A stretch of DNA of 64,000 nucleotides from Silurus meridionalis (lineage: Eukaryota; Chordata; Actinopteri; Siluriformes; Siluridae), in the NCBI RefSeq assembly GCF_014805685.1, contig NC_060906.1, positions 10,959,346-11,023,345 on the forward strand, read 5' to 3'. Under the pieces are notes generated by a model. The model worked only from the letters and a program-made list of their open reading frames with translations, was not told where the DNA came from and did not search any database. This document shows, piece by piece, positions 62,701 through 64,000 of the stretch (position 1 is the stretch's first letter; the number at the start of each line of letters is the position of its first letter). Position numbers and translations under genes: made by a program.

Positions 62701-64000
62701 CCATCTCTCCACTCTCGCTCTACATGCTCCTCCTCTCCTTTTTGCACTTCCTGACCTTCAGTATCCCAGCTTTCCTCTAGAGTGCTAAGGGTCATGGTCA
62801 GTGTTCCGGACTCATGTTCCTTCACTGATAAGGGTTTAAGACAGAGTTCTTCTCCAATGGTCTGTGTGCAGAGGTAGATATCCTGATAGCCTATCGTCTT
62901 TTTCCATATGTCTGCCCATTTTGGCTTGTCTGGTATTTTTTCCAACATTTACAGCTCTCTTTTGAGCCATGATAGGCAGGGGAGGCAGTGCAGAGCCAAA
63001 AATAATGTGTCTGTTTATGTAAAGTTGAGGAAATTTTAACAGCATTATTAAAGTCGGCCCAAGTTAAACACTGGATAAATATGTTCCAAACACTGATGCT
63101 GTCTTTACAGTCGTTACACATCTGCACTTTCACACTCCTTTGCATACAAATACAGTCTAAATTAAACACTAAGAAGACCACACACGCAATTAGTTTATCA
63201 TTAGCATTAATCCCACGCTCAATAGTTTTGTCCATCTTTGTACACTCCGCTCTTGCAAAGTATGTGTTAGAAAGATGAGATGCAAAATATTTTTATATTC
63301 TAGCAGATACACTTTCTAAAAAATTATTTCCAACACCCCCTGGCACAATGTTTAGATTGTTTACAATTAATTTTGGTACTTCCTGACTGACCGTGTGTGA
63401 CTCAGATGCTATAAAGTCTGCACTTCTAACTGCCGCATGGTTGAATTTCACCGGCATGAAATTTATAATTCATATTTGATTATCCAAATATAGAAAATAG
63501 GCCTCTCTCTTTGCACCCGCTTGGCTGTTTGTTAAAAAAAAAAGTCTAAACTGGAAACCAAACAGCCTTAATTTCTGAGAATTAATGCTTACAAAACTGT
63601 ACTTATGAGTAATATAGCATCATTTTCCTAAGAAAAAAAACTAAGGCACCATTTCTTAGTGTTTCAAATCGGCCAAATGAATGAGTGGAAAACTTCTTTT
63701 GGCTAAAAGAAAAACTCATTTACGGCTTCATGATCTTTGAAATCGTTGGCTTGAAAGCATGATTGAGTTCCAAACTTATTCAGTGTTTAAAACTATCCAG
63801 ACATACAGTAGGTACGCTTTTTAATATTTAAATAGTGTACAAAAGCATCAGGCATACACATTTTCCACTCTATTAATAGGTTTCCGTTGGGACAGTATTA
63901 AAGACACACTCCTGCATGCTTACATGTAAATACACACAAGCCGCACTGGTTCCTGTTGCTGATGAGGCATTTCAAACACAATGGGCTAACAGTACAGAGG
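59713..64000 (+). other. plpp3: plpp3 intron 5 (partial), no terminal exon found
   Basis: At least 4.3 kb of intron. A fragment near 59932-60130 (TAGAACTGTAGCTATCGATT then a run of ATTA words) looks like one end of a hAT-type relic. Neither strand shows a segment matching the expected C-terminal region after an acceptor, so the last exon is placed beyond 64000. Confidence 0.55.

Overview
The window is vertebrate nuclear DNA, almost certainly from a ray-finned fish. It has spliced genes with GT-AG introns, AT-rich introns full of long CA/GT, CT and AT microsatellites, and a typical teleost mix of DNA transposons (Tc1, hAT, TTAA-type), a DIRS-like tyrosine-recombinase retrotransposon and LINE/SINE tails. 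The species cannot be fixed from the sequence alone; a catfish-like or other otophysan fish is a guess.

Three genes are present. (1) fyb2, plus strand, 1613-11448: 16 predicted coding exons whose phases join into one 1019-codon frame, encoding an ADAP/FYB-family adaptor with a proline-rich N-terminal half, a Lys/Glu-rich helix, one helically extended SH3 domain and an acidic tyrosine-containing tail. (2) prkaa2, minus strand, 33342 down to 14968: nine coding exons giving a complete 546-residue AMP-activated kinase alpha-2 subunit. (3) plpp3, plus strand, from 35455: exons 1 to 5 of phospholipid phosphatase 3 (270 residues); the last coding exon lies beyond the right edge. The order and orientation (fyb2 and prkaa2 tail to tail, prkaa2 and plpp3 head to head) match the human FYB2-PRKAA2-PLPP3 block on chromosome 1p32 as I remember it, which supports these paralogue assignments over FYB1/PRKAA1/PLPP1.

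The most interesting system is in plpp3. Two different exon 2 versions (50591-50745 and 51181-51338) encode alternative forms of the first extracellular loop and flanking membrane segments. Both join exon 1 and exon 3 in frame, but using both or neither gives an immediate stop, so the reading frame itself enforces mutually exclusive use. The upstream version resembles the alternative exon of the paralogue PLPP1 (LPP1a), suggesting that the exon pair predates the split of the two genes. The polypyrimidine tract of the downstream version is a CT microsatellite.

Region by region: 1-1612, Tc1-derived relic and fyb2 upstream DNA; 1613-12390, fyb2 and its 3' UTR; 12390-14967, convergent 3' region with probable prkaa2 3' UTR; 14968-33342, prkaa2, whose intron 7 holds an 8-bp-TSD hAT element with a nested LINE fragment and whose 9.5-kb intron 2 holds a decayed DIRS-like element, a 228-bp TTAA-flanked MITE and Tc1 relics; 33343-35454, a roughly 2-kb divergent promoter region with GC boxes, a CTCF-like core and a LINE/SINE tail; 35455-64000, plpp3 with a 15-kb first intron. 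No tRNA, rRNA, CRISPR array or bacterial-type gene was seen. The genes are not a pathway: fyb2 is a signalling adaptor, prkaa2 an energy-sensing kinase, and plpp3 a lipid-phosphate ectophosphatase.
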